A stretch of 64,000 nucleotides of DNA from Pyruvatibacter mobilis (lineage in GTDB: Bacteria; Pseudomonadota; Alphaproteobacteria; CGMCC-115125), in NCBI RefSeq assembly GCF_012848855.1, contig NZ_CP051630.1, positions 62,001-126,000 on the forward strand, read 5' to 3'. The notes under the pieces were generated by a model. That model saw nothing but the letters and a program-made list of their open reading frames with translations. It made no database searches and was not told the origin of the DNA. Positions 49,655 to 56,260 of the stretch are shown here, one piece after another (within the stretch, counting starts at the first letter, position 1; every line of letters starts with the position of its first letter). A program made the position numbers and the translations under genes.

Positions 49655-49676
49655 TTAGGTTCCCCTATAGGGAGGG
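49655..49676 (+). promoter_or_regulatory. Phage RNA polymerase promoter P8
   Basis: TTAGGTTCCCCTATAGG is the consensus, followed by GAGGG as in the T7 phi10-type initiating sequence. It lies just after the large terminase gene and points toward the genome end. Confidence 0.75.
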
Positions 49677-49710
49677 TGGAAAGGGTTCCCTGTAAGATAT
49701 ACATAGGGAT

Positions 49711-49744
49711 ACCTACAGACACCTAAAGACACCTAAAGACACCT
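49711..49744. repeat. Tandem 10-bp repeats near the virion genome end
   Basis: The unit ACCTAAAGAC occurs twice in tandem, with a variant before (ACCTACAGAC) and a partial copy after (ACCT). T7 carries arrays of CCTAAAG beside its terminal repeats, so this marks the right-end region of the virion genome. Confidence 0.7.
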
Positions 49745-49761
49745 GATTGATGTACGAAGAA

Positions 49762-49800
49762 CCCTCCCCAAAGGTCTCGGTAAGAGTCCCGAGGGGAGGG
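49762..49800. repeat. Inverted repeat before the gp19.5-like gene
   Basis: CCCTCCCC (49762-49769) and GGGGAGGG (49793-49800) are exact 8-base arms 23 bases apart. Could form an RNA hairpin at the end of the late transcript. Confidence 0.4.
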
Positions 49801-49817
49801 GGTCCTCCCCCACCGCC

Positions 49818-49988
49818 ATGGATATTCTCAACTCCCTCTGGGACATCTTCACGCACACCATTGGTCTCCTGGTCGTCCTGACCCTCATGGGCCTCCCGAT
49901 AAAGCTGTTCGACCTCTGGATCGACTACGTGGACCGCAAGCAGCGCCGCGAGAACCGTGAGGACCCCCACATGCTCCGGACCCGGTGA
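49818..49988 (+). CDS. Small membrane protein, T7 gp19.5 position (56 aa)
   Basis: The frame reads MDILNSLWDIFTHTIGLLVV, a hydrophobic helix to about residue 35, then a basic tail (DRKQRRENREDP). It follows the terminase gene and the CCTAAAG-type repeats, the place T7 uses for the small gp19.5. Similarity is of position and design, not residue by residue. GAGGGGAGGG about 10-20 bases upstream may serve ribosome binding. Confidence 0.55.
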   Translation: MDILNSLWDIFTHTIGLLVVLTLMGLPIKLFDLWIDYVDRKQRRENREDPHMLRTR

Positions 49989-50103
49989 TTTTGCCGCAAA
50001 AATTTGAGCGGGTATCATCGGATAGGCTGGCTGGAGTTTCCCCCATAGGGGGGTCCGCTGGCCCCTAGGGGATCGTGCAGGGGGCTTTGCGTCACCATCT
50101 ACC

Positions 50104-50137
50104 GTCACCATTCAGGCTAACCCATTGATTTCATTGG
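50104..50137. repeat. Imperfect direct repeat, copy 1 (genome-end region)
   Basis: Starts GTCACCATTCAGGCTAACC and ends TTTCATTGG. It matches 50525-50559 at about 28 of 35 positions with one gap. The two copies are 421 bases apart. Confidence 0.6.
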
Positions 50138-50403
50138 GTCCGGGTGAGATCGTGGATCACTCCGGTACCTATCGGGGCCAATAGGTGCCCGGCGAGTGTC
50201 CTGCGGGCCGGTCGTTTCGGGCGTCCGCGAGGCATATATGGTTTTGCTGACAGGACCACAGCCCTAGGGGACACTTACAGACCCTCTAGGACTCGCAAGG
50301 TTGCCCGCTGATAAGCGTTTAGACCCTGCCCGGTACATCACCACTGGCCAGCCTAAGGGGCACTCTAGGACTCTTTATGAGCCTCCTAGGGCCACGGGGC
50401 ATG

Positions 50404-50427
50404 ACCACCACCACCACCACCACCACC
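50404..50427. repeat. Trinucleotide repeat (ACC)8
   Basis: Eight perfect tandem ACC units in non-coding DNA near the putative virion end. Could vary in number between isolates. Confidence 0.8.
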
Positions 50428-50524
50428 GCAGGGGCCAGCCCTTGGGGGACACGCTCCGGACACGAATTGAACCGATAAGGGGACATAACCCGCCCCTCTG
50501 ACAATCCGTCTAGTGACGCTTTTC

Positions 50525-50559
50525 GTCACCATATCCGTCTAACCTGTTGTTTTCATTGG
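50525..50559. repeat. Imperfect direct repeat, copy 2 (genome-end region)
   Basis: Starts GTCACCATATCCGTCTAACC and ends TTTCATTGG, the second copy of 50104-50137. It lies 25 bases before the early promoter. Confidence 0.6.
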
Positions 50560-50583
50560 TCTAAAAAAATTTCAAAAAGGGTG

Positions 50584-50612
50584 TTGACTGTTCCGACAAG
50601 GGAACATATCTT
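50584..50612 (+). promoter_or_regulatory. Early sigma70-type promoter with embedded operator O2
   Basis: The -35 is TTGACT (50584-50589), followed by an exact 17-base spacer and -10 TATCTT (50607-50612). The spacer is occupied by the palindrome TGTTCC-GACAAG-GGAACA (50589-50606), sharing half-sites with O1 and O3. A repressor bound here would block host RNA polymerase. It is the only clear host-type promoter before ArdA and the early genes, analogous to the A promoters of T7. Confidence 0.75.
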
Positions 50613-50885
50613 TCTCAACGTCAACGGGGCGCACCGCTCCGATGACCACGGCGGAACCGCAACCGCCACGGGATAAACCAAAGCGCGGCGCGTGGCTGGC
50701 AGGAACCAGTGCGGAGTGACCGAACCAGTATCCAGAGCGGAAGCAGAAGACCTTGGGTGCGTAGGCGGGAGCGAGGGTGAGCCTCTAGGGGAAACGCTAG
50801 GGGCACGTGTCGCGGCCTAATGCCGGTCGCCTGATGATGCCCCAAGGCAGGGGCGAAACACGATCCACTTAAGGGGACAGAGATC

Positions 50886-51431
50886 ATGAGTGATTTGCGG
50901 GTCTATGTGGCTGATTTGGCTGCATATAACGAGGGCCGGTTATTAGGACGCTGGTTTGATCTGGCGGACTATGCCGGGGATGCCGAGGGCCTTAACGATG
51001 ACATTGACGCCATGTTGGCGGAGAACGGGCGCGGCGATGAATGGGCCATTCATGATTACGATGGGGCTTTCCCCTTGGAAATCCGCAGCAGCGAAAACCC
51101 GTCACTTGATGGTCTGGCGGAATATGCCGAGGCGGTGGCCGAAGTTGAGCGGGACATGGGCATGAGCGATGCAACCCGGCTGGTGGCCGCGTACCTAGAC
51201 GAGATCGGAGGCGACATCTGCAATGTGGCCCAGAACATCGCGGAGAACTACCGGGGCACTTATGACAGCCTTGCGGAGTTCGCGGAGGAACTGACCGAGG
51301 ATACGTCCGAAATCCCGGACCATCTCCAATACTACATTGACTGGGACAAGATGGGCCGGGACATGGAAATCGGCGGCGACATTACGTCCGTCAATATCGG
51401 CGGCGAGTTGCACATCTTTTGGAACCATTGA
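50886..51431 (+). CDS. ardA: Antirestriction protein ArdA
   Basis: A 181-residue highly acidic DNA mimic that blocks type I restriction enzymes. The family start is clear: RVYVADLAAYNEGRLLGRWF; it continues with EWAIHDYDGAFPLEI, and a C-terminal DHLQYYIDWDKMGRDM and GELHIFWNH, all typical of ArdA. As the first gene after the early promoter it would be made as soon as DNA enters, the job of Ocr (gp0.3) in T7. AAGGGGACAG precedes the ATG. Confidence 0.93.
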   Translation: MSDLRVYVADLAAYNEGRLLGRWFDLADYAGDAEGLNDDIDAMLAENGRGDEWAIHDYDGAFPLEIRSSENPSLDGLAEYAEAVAEVERDMGMSDATRLVAAYLDEIGGDICNVAQNIAENYRGTYDSLAEFAEELTEDTSEIPDHLQYYIDWDKMGRDMEIGGDITSVNIGGELHIFWNH

Positions 51432-51452
51432 TCCGCTAAGGGAGTAGTCACA

Positions 51453-51791
51453 ATGGGACATTATGAACGCATGTGGACATTTGAGACCGAGCGCTTCCTA
51501 GTCGCTTGGGACATAACGCCTTGCGATTATCTGGACCTGTCATGGGACGATACCGGGGAAGTCCGGGAGGGTCTGGAAAGCGGCCATTACGTGGCCTTTG
51601 ACAGTCGCGTTGCGGTGTATCTGGACGGTCAGATGATCGGCGCGGACTACTTGGGCCAGTCGATCTATGCGGACCCGGCGGACTTCCGGGACGTTGGCGG
51701 CTACTTCGGCGATATGGTCCGCGAGGCGGTGCGGGAGGCGCGGGAGGCGCTGCGGAGCCTTAAGGACATCCACGTCCGGGAGGCCGCGTGA
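51453..51791 (+). CDS. Early phage protein, unknown (112 aa)
   Basis: The protein has a patterned N-terminus (TFETERFLVAWDITPCDYLD, then LSWDDTGEVREGLESGHYVA) and a C-terminal helix (VREAVREAREALRSLKDI). Similar proteins are seen beside ArdA on plasmids and phages in my recollection, without a known function. Ribosome site CTAAGGGAGTAG. The stop overlaps the next gene. Confidence 0.65.
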   Translation: MGHYERMWTFETERFLVAWDITPCDYLDLSWDDTGEVREGLESGHYVAFDSRVAVYLDGQMIGADYLGQSIYADPADFRDVGGYFGDMVREAVREAREALRSLKDIHVREAA

Positions 51792-52192
51792 TGAAATTCG
51801 TCTATTACGAAATCCGGCCATGCGTTGAGGTCGATGGGGAAACGCGCAGCTTCCTAGGGAACACGTCCTATAACCCCGAAATCGGGGACATGGTGTACAC
51901 CCATGAGGGGGCGTATGAAGAAGCCGCCGCTGTGGCGGAGGAGCGCGGGACCGGTGTGTTCTGGACGCTCTATGGCCGGGATACAGATGGGCAGGCCACG
52001 GCCATTGGCGACTTCGCGGATTTCGACGCGGCGCTCAACGTCCTAAACGCGATCATCGCTCCAATAGCGGAAGCGCGTGACGATCTGGTCAGCCTTGCCG
52101 GTCTGACCGAGCCGGACACCGCCGACCTCTACGCCTTAGCAGGCGACCTTGACGACATCATCAACCAATCGACCACCAAAGAACGCCTTTAA
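51791..52192 (+). CDS. Early phage protein, unknown (133 aa)
   Basis: Acidic soluble protein starting MKFVYYEIRPCVEVDGETRS; the ATG overlaps the preceding stop (GTGATG; GTG 51788 also possible). The C-terminus contains a helical acidic segment (ALAGDLDDIINQSTTK). No recognised motif. The run of short acidic genes after ArdA suggests host-takeover functions, by analogy only. Confidence 0.6.
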   Translation: MKFVYYEIRPCVEVDGETRSFLGNTSYNPEIGDMVYTHEGAYEEAAAVAEERGTGVFWTLYGRDTDGQATAIGDFADFDAALNVLNAIIAPIAEARDDLVSLAGLTEPDTADLYALAGDLDDIINQSTTKERL

Positions 52193-52206
52193 TGGGAGGC
52201 ATACGG

Positions 52207-52554
52207 ATGATTAATCCAGAACCAACCACCTTTGACCTGATCGAAGCCGCCGCCTGCATTTGGGAAACGTACCTAGAGACGTTGCGGGAGGAACATGAGC
52301 GCGGCGGCGGGCCTTACACCGATTTTGTTGAGGCGCACGGCTATGCCACCACACGGGCGGCGGTCATTGATCCAGCCTTGGCCACTGCCTGTCACAAGGC
52401 CTTTGCGGAGGCGATGAACGCCGGGCGCTATGACGGCCCCTTCGATTGGGACTGGTGCCCCGAGTTTTTCGCCAAGTGCGTCCTTATGGATGCCGACACG
52501 ATCCGTCTGCGCGATGACTGGCAGGTCCGGGCGGCAGCAATCACCACCCTCTAA
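52207..52554 (+). CDS. Early phage protein, unknown (115 aa)
   Basis: Starts MINPEPTTFDLIEAAACIWE and is acidic and aromatic-rich (FDWDWCPEFF). ATG 52207 has GGGAGG 7 bases upstream; the ATG at 52192 overlapping the previous stop would add five residues but lies before the ribosome site. No family recognised. Confidence 0.6.
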   Translation: MINPEPTTFDLIEAAACIWETYLETLREEHERGGGPYTDFVEAHGYATTRAAVIDPALATACHKAFAEAMNAGRYDGPFDWDWCPEFFAKCVLMDADTIRLRDDWQVRAAAITTL

Positions 52555-52564
52555 GGAAATCACC

Positions 52565-53029
52565 ATGCAAACCGAATATGAGACCGGCGGGAGGGTCCTA
52601 ACGCTTCCGCAGGAGGCGGTGGACGCCGCTGGGGACTATGATCTGGAGGCGTTCATTAAGGGCTACCTTGACGCCCTCTTTTTCACCAACACGGGCGAGG
52701 AAGACGACGCCCTTCCGGCAGGGGCCACGGTGGACGACTTCGCGCCAGAAACGGCGGCACTGATCCGCACTGACTGCACACGCTTTGTTGCCGACCATGG
52801 GAACCTGTTGGTCATGGCGGAGCGGTGGGCCGAGGCCAAGGGCTTCACCTATACCGCCGAGCAGGCCGGGATTGACCTTTGGTTCACGCGCAACGGTCAC
52901 GGTGTGGGCTACTGGGACCGCGGCCTTGGCCCCCTAGGGGACGTTTTGGCGGACCTTTGCGGGTACGGCACTGAATACCCGCCCCTCGATCCATACGTGG
53001 GCGATGACGGCAACGTCTATTTGTTCTAA
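52565..53029 (+). CDS. Early phage protein, unknown (154 aa)
   Basis: An acidic protein with a patterned second half (FTRNGHGVGYWDRGLGPLG, then DVLADLCGYGTEYPPLDPYV). This HGVGYWDRG stretch recurs in small phage proteins of unknown role. ATG 52565 follows CTCTAAGGAAATC. No catalytic motif is evident. Confidence 0.65.
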   Translation: MQTEYETGGRVLTLPQEAVDAAGDYDLEAFIKGYLDALFFTNTGEEDDALPAGATVDDFAPETAALIRTDCTRFVADHGNLLVMAERWAEAKGFTYTAEQAGIDLWFTRNGHGVGYWDRGLGPLGDVLADLCGYGTEYPPLDPYVGDDGNVYLF

Positions 53030-53054
53030 CTGACCCTCTAAGGGAGTAATTGCA

Positions 53055-53417
53055 ATGCAGGTGTTTAGCCTGAACAACATTGGCTGGATCATCTCCGGCT
53101 GCGATGACAACGGCGGGGCGACCGCTGACCGCTACACGGTGGCATTCTTTGACGGGGACTGTCTGGGTATGAGCGATGCCCCGACGCATCCCCTAGGGGT
53201 CTCTATGTGGTGCGGCGGGGGCGTCGATCCGGCCGCTGAGACGGCCTGTAATTTCGATGACCTGCCCGACCATATCCAAGCGCACACCGTGGCCCGCCTC
53301 AACCAAGGACTGGCCGACTGGGCCGAAGGTTCCGGCCTGACGCCAGAGGAATGTGCCCGCGAGATCATCCACGAGATGACCGGCGAGTGGCCTGACCTCG
53401 CTGAATGCCGCCCTTAG
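53055..53417 (+). CDS. Early phage protein, unknown (120 aa)
   Basis: A Cys- and Gly-containing protein (NNIGWIISGCDDNGGATADR, SMWCGGGVDPAAETAC) with a helical C-terminus (LTPEECAREIIHEMTGEW). CTCTAAGGGAGTAATTG gives the ribosome site. No family recognised. Confidence 0.6.
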   Translation: MQVFSLNNIGWIISGCDDNGGATADRYTVAFFDGDCLGMSDAPTHPLGVSMWCGGGVDPAAETACNFDDLPDHIQAHTVARLNQGLADWAEGSGLTPEECAREIIHEMTGEWPDLAECRP

Positions 53418-53451
53418 TGCGTCCTGACTGATCCGAGAAAGGAACAATCCC

Positions 53452-53760
53452 ATGACCATAAAACTCACCCTACGCACCATCGGCGGGGAAGCCACCGTGG
53501 ACGCTTACGAGCATGGTGATTTCTTTGCGATCCACCGAAGCCTCTTGGCCAAGTCGTGGTGGACCCTGACCCATATCCCAACGGGTATGCGGTGCGGGCC
53601 TGACCGGCGGACCAAGCGGGAATGCCGGGAGATCGGGGACATGCTCACCGCCTCCGGTGTCGATTGGTCCCATGAGGAATACGAGAAGCTGACCGGGCAG
53701 GACGCCTTTTTGGAAGCCGCCCGGAAGATCAGCAACTGGCCGACACGGGGGCGGGCATGA
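53452..53760 (+). CDS. Early phage protein, unknown (102 aa)
   Basis: Starts MTIKLTLRTIGGEATVDAYE; the following part, FFAIHRSLLAKSWWTLTHIP, GMRCGPDRRTKRECREIGDM, is rich in basic and aromatic residues, unlike its acidic neighbours. GAGAAAGGAACAATCCC precedes the ATG. Unknown function; the pattern could suit a small nucleic acid-binding protein. Confidence 0.6.
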   Translation: MTIKLTLRTIGGEATVDAYEHGDFFAIHRSLLAKSWWTLTHIPTGMRCGPDRRTKRECREIGDMLTASGVDWSHEEYEKLTGQDAFLEAARKISNWPTRGRA

Positions 53761-53849
53761 GAAAGGACCGCTTCCGCCGCCTAAAGAATTGCGACACCCC
53801 CCTCTCGCTCAATGGAGGCTCACGACCGTGGGAATGTTTGACACCGTAA
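53757..53849 (+). CDS. Possible very small basic protein (30 aa)
   Basis: The ATG overlaps the previous stop (ATGA). It reads MRKDRFRRLKNCDTPLSLNG and ends soon after. The frame is coupled by overlap but overlaps the next gene's start, so it may be only a coupling peptide or chance. Confidence 0.3.
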   Translation: MRKDRFRRLKNCDTPLSLNGGSRPWECLTP

Positions 53850-54100
53850 CCGCCCGCTGCCCGGAGTGCGGTGGGAAAATCGAATGGCAGTCCAAGGCCG
53901 GGGAGTGCTGCTTGGTCTCCTATGACGCCCGCGCCGTCCCGGCGTCCATCGCGGAGGACCTAGATGGCGCCTACTCCAGATGCCCGGAGTGCGGCGAGGA
54001 CGTTGAGTTGAGGCAGGTCACGGCCCCCGCTCGGGTCCCTATGTACGCGGTGACGCTGGGCGGGACCGTTGACCCGAACGCCGGGGAGGATTGGATTTGA
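53828..54100 (+). CDS. Zinc-ribbon early phage protein (90 aa)
   Basis: GTG 53828 with GGAGG 9 bases upstream (an ATG two codons on also possible). Two CPECG knuckles (ARCPECGGKIEW and SRCPECGEDVEL) about 46 residues apart should bind one zinc ion. Small phage zinc ribbons often contact RNA polymerase or nucleic acid, but the partner here is unknown. The stop overlaps the next small gene. Confidence 0.7.
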   Translation: MGMFDTVTARCPECGGKIEWQSKAGECCLVSYDARAVPASIAEDLDGAYSRCPECGEDVELRQVTAPARVPMYAVTLGGTVDPNAGEDWI

Positions 54101-54198
54101 AGCGCCTAATCCTCGACGCCTTGGGCGGGGTCATCTTCGCAGGCTCCGCCTTCACCCTTGTAATCATCTTCATGCTGACTATCGGAGGAGTAGCGTGA
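54097..54198 (+). CDS. Tiny single-helix membrane protein (33 aa)
   Basis: TTG 54097 overlaps the previous stop, with GGGGAGGA 7 bases upstream. It reads MKRLILDALGGVIFAGSAFT and continues as one hydrophobic helix. The stop overlaps the next ATG by one base. The strong ribosome site and coupling support a real gene. Confidence 0.5.
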   Translation: MKRLILDALGGVIFAGSAFTLVIIFMLTIGGVA

Positions 54199-54365
54199 TG
54201 GAAACATTGCTGATGACAGCCGCCTGCATGGCGCTCGCGGTGAGTGCGATGGTCGTGGGCGTTGCAACCATGAGTGTTCTCACCACAATCGCGGAGAACT
54301 GTGCGGCGTTCTGTCGCAAAACCTATAGGAGGCTGGCCGGAAAGCGCCCCGCTAAAGCCCCATAA
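54198..54365 (+). CDS. Small single-helix membrane protein (55 aa)
   Basis: ATG 54198 after GGAGGAGTAGCG. The hydrophobic part spans about residues 5-32 (MTAACMALAVSAMVVGVATM), and the tail is basic (RKTYRRLAGKRPAKAP). It lies at the end of the early operon. Unknown; small early membrane proteins can act on host membrane functions. Confidence 0.5.
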   Translation: METLLMTAACMALAVSAMVVGVATMSVLTTIAENCAAFCRKTYRRLAGKRPAKAP

Positions 54366-54441
54366 CGCAGGACCACCCCGTCTCTGGCGGGTCTCGAAAC
54401 ACCCTTATGTCTCGCCGGGAGTTGCCCAGCGGCGGTGTCGA

Positions 54442-54456
54442 TCCGAAAATATCGGA
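54442..54456. promoter_or_regulatory. Palindrome upstream of the regulator-integrase genes
   Basis: TCCGA-AAATA-TCGGA is a perfect inverted repeat about 70 bases before the gene at 54514. A -10-like TAAAAT at 54495-54500 lies between them without a clear -35. May be part of a lysogeny promoter for regulator and integrase. Confidence 0.35.
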
Positions 54457-54513
54457 AACGGCGAGTCGCCTCCCGGTTCCCCCCGAAACCTATGTAAAAT
54501 AGAGGGTATTTAC

Positions 54514-54768
54514 GTGAAGTTACTGCGTTTTTGGTATGTCCGCATTGCTCCTTCGTGGGAACTGTATGTAGAGTTCACACGCGGGGACGGTAATGGTCAC
54601 AGGAAGTTCTTTGAGACCGCCCGTGACGCAGGCGAGCTGCACATCTGGATCGGCCAGATGAAGCTCGAAATTTGCAAGTCAGTGCAGAGAGATAGAGGAA
54701 AAAATGGCATCTCAAACCCCTCAGCGAGCCAGCAAGCGAACGATTGGCCGCTTGATAAATACGATTGA
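54514..54768 (+). CDS. Hypothetical protein overlapping the regulator (84 aa)
   Basis: GTG 54514 after GAGGG. It reads KLLRFWYVRIAPSWELYVEF and TRGDGNGHRKFFETARDAGE, a beta-rich pattern. It overlaps the winged-helix gene by 65 bases in another frame. Plausible as first gene of the lysogeny operon; no family recognised. Confidence 0.5.
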   Translation: MKLLRFWYVRIAPSWELYVEFTRGDGNGHRKFFETARDAGELHIWIGQMKLEICKSVQRDRGKNGISNPSASQQANDWPLDKYD

Positions 54769-55063
54769 GGCGTTCCGCGTATTGGAACCCGACATTCAGG
54801 CCCAGACCATCATGACATTCCTCATGGCGGCCCGGAAAGAAGGCGTCGGCATGAGAGAGATGCAGGATCACCTAGGCGTTGCCCGCTCCACCATGAGCCG
54901 CAACGTGGGCATCCTGTCATCCACCGGATACCGGAAGGGCGTTCCCGGCTTCGGCCTGATCGAAGCGCGGGAGGACCCCGAGGATCGCAAGGCCAAGCAG
55001 GTTTACCTGACGCCGAAGGGGCGTCGGTTCCTGGAGAACCTCTTGTCACAAGGAGCAGATTGA
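54704..55063 (+). CDS. Winged-helix (MarR-like) regulator, candidate lysogeny repressor
   Basis: A 119-residue DNA-binding protein. The helix-turn-helix is GVGMREMQDHLGVARSTMSR and the wing is FGLIEAREDPEDRKAKQVYL, followed by TPKGRRFLENL, the MarR-like order. It lies directly before the integrase gene. A dimer of this type would bind a palindrome such as TGTTCC-N6-GGAACA in the early promoter; this pairing is an inference. No other repressor candidate is seen except the 82-residue HTH at 21975. Confidence 0.8.
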   Translation: MASQTPQRASKRTIGRLINTIEAFRVLEPDIQAQTIMTFLMAARKEGVGMREMQDHLGVARSTMSRNVGILSSTGYRKGVPGFGLIEAREDPEDRKAKQVYLTPKGRRFLENLLSQGAD

Positions 55064-55064
55064 T

Positions 55065-56126
55065 ATGGCAGTAAGACGAAAGGGGACGAAGTGGCAGGCG
55101 GACGTGACCGTCAAAGGCCAGCGCCTCCCCCGCTACTCCTTCAACACCGAGGAGGAGGCCAAGGCATGGGAAATGGAAGCCCGTGCCGCCGCGATCCTCG
55201 GGAAGCCTATCCCGGTCCCCGACGATGCACCGATCCGTGGGGGCAAGAAGCCCCGGCGGGTCGGCGGGCCGTGGACGCTGGAGCAGGCATTCCGGGAGAC
55301 ACATACCAAATACTGGAAGGGCACCGCTCACGGGCGGAAGCAGACCCACAACATCCGGCAGATTGAGGAGTTCTTTGGGCCGCACCTGCCGGTGACTGAG
55401 ATCGGGACCGAGGAGATCGAGGCATTCGTTGCTGCCTGCATCGAGAAGGGCAATAGCGGGAGCACGATCAACCGCAAGCTGTCCTGCCTGTCCAAGGCGC
55501 TCAATCTGGCTCAGACCCGTGGCCACTTGACGGTCCTGCCCAAGATCGAACGGGCGAAGGAGAACCAAGGCCGCATACGCTGGTTGAGTGACGCCGAGGA
55601 GCAGGCATTCCATCACTACTTCGGCCTGTGGGGCGACCAAGACCGACTGGACGCCTTTGTGTGCCTGATAGACACCGGCTTCCGTCCGTCCGAGTTGTGG
55701 ACGCTCGAAGCCCGCGACATCAACTTCGGCCTCGGGATGATTACCCTCTGGGAGAACAAGACCAACTGGCCCCGGTCGATCCACATGACAGGCCGGGTCA
55801 AGGAGGTCCTGCTCCGCCGCACCGATGGCGGGCGGCATGGTCCCTTTGACTTCGGCCTCTCCACGGAGGAGATGGGCCGGTGGTTCCTGTACGGATGGGA
55901 TCGGGTCCGCGCCGAGTTGGGTCTGTCAGATGACCCGCAGTTCGTACCGTATGCCTTGCGGCATACTTGCTGTTCCCGCCTTATCCAGCGGGGCGTTGAT
56001 CTGGTACGGGTCAAGGAATGGATGGGCCACAAGACTACCCAGACAACCATGCGCTACGCTCACCTTGCGCCCAAGCACCTGGCCTCGCTTGTGGACGCCC
56101 TTGAGCAGCCCCGCGAAGTCGCGTAG
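55065..56126 (+). CDS. int: Tyrosine-type integrase
   Basis: A 353-residue site-specific recombinase with the full catalytic set: Arg207 (GFRPSE), Lys232 (ENKTNW), His300 and Arg305 (LRHTCCSR), His322 (MGHKTT) and the nucleophile Tyr331 (MRYAHL). The N-terminus is an arm-binding-like domain (VRRKGTKWQADVTVKGQRLP) and the middle a core-binding helical domain from about residue 70. It starts 1 base after the regulator stop and lies 135 bases from attR, as usual for a phage integrase. It should catalyse insertion into the tRNA-Leu anticodon loop. Confidence 0.96.
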   Translation: MAVRRKGTKWQADVTVKGQRLPRYSFNTEEEAKAWEMEARAAAILGKPIPVPDDAPIRGGKKPRRVGGPWTLEQAFRETHTKYWKGTAHGRKQTHNIRQIEEFFGPHLPVTEIGTEEIEAFVAACIEKGNSGSTINRKLSCLSKALNLAQTRGHLTVLPKIERAKENQGRIRWLSDAEEQAFHHYFGLWGDQDRLDAFVCLIDTGFRPSELWTLEARDINFGLGMITLWENKTNWPRSIHMTGRVKEVLLRRTDGGRHGPFDFGLSTEEMGRWFLYGWDRVRAELGLSDDPQFVPYALRHTCCSRLIQRGVDLVRVKEWMGHKTTQTTMRYAHLAPKHLASLVDALEQPREVA

Positions 56127-56127
56127 G

Positions 56128-56166
56128 TAGTGACGCCACTGGTGACGTGACCCGTAGCTGGTGACG
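56128..56166. other. Candidate integrase arm-type sites, right
   Basis: Three direct copies of an 8-base word lie here: TAGTGACG (56128-56135), TGGTGACG (56140-56147) and TGGTGACG (56159-56166), between the integrase gene and the phage tRNA. Matching words occur on the left phage flank. Their binding by the integrase is an inference. Confidence 0.4.
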
Positions 56167-56253
56167 CGGAAGTGGTGGAATTGGCAGACACGGCGGACTC
56201 AAAATCCGCTGCCCTTCAAAGGCTTGCGGGTTCGAGTCCCGCCTTCCGCACCA
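56166..56253 (+). tRNA. Phage-carried tRNA-Leu(CAA)
   Basis: A complete cloverleaf: acceptor GCGGAAG/CTTCCGC, D-arm GGAATTGGCAGAC, anticodon arm GCGGA-CTCAAAA-TCCGC with anticodon CAA, long variable arm TGCCC-TTCAA-AGGCTT region, T-arm GCGGG-TTCGAGT-CCCGC, discriminator A and encoded CCA. It reads UUG codons. The long variable arm and A73 are leucine identity features. It differs from the split host tRNA (acceptor GCCCCTG), so it was not made by duplication of the target. It lies 8 bases inside attR and can replace the tRNA that insertion destroys. Confidence 0.95.
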
Positions 56254-56260
56254 AGCATCT

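Larger units (their letters stand above)
49989..50885. other. Non-coding virion end and early leader region
   Basis: About 900 bases without a convincing gene, dividing late from early genes. It contains several CCTAGGG/CTAGGGG words, two imperfect 34-35-bp direct repeats, an eight-unit ACC run, a hairpin GTGACG/CGTCAC at 50513-50529, and the early promoter at 50584. A 66-codon frame from TTG 50301 would encode seven consecutive His but looks like a by-product of the ACC run. The virion ends and terminal repeat most likely lie in this region or just before it. Confidence 0.6.

Noticed and set aside
50301-50501. A 66-residue frame with seven consecutive His
   Set aside because: It arises from the (ACC)8 run, has no ribosome binding site, and lies in the non-coding genome-end region.
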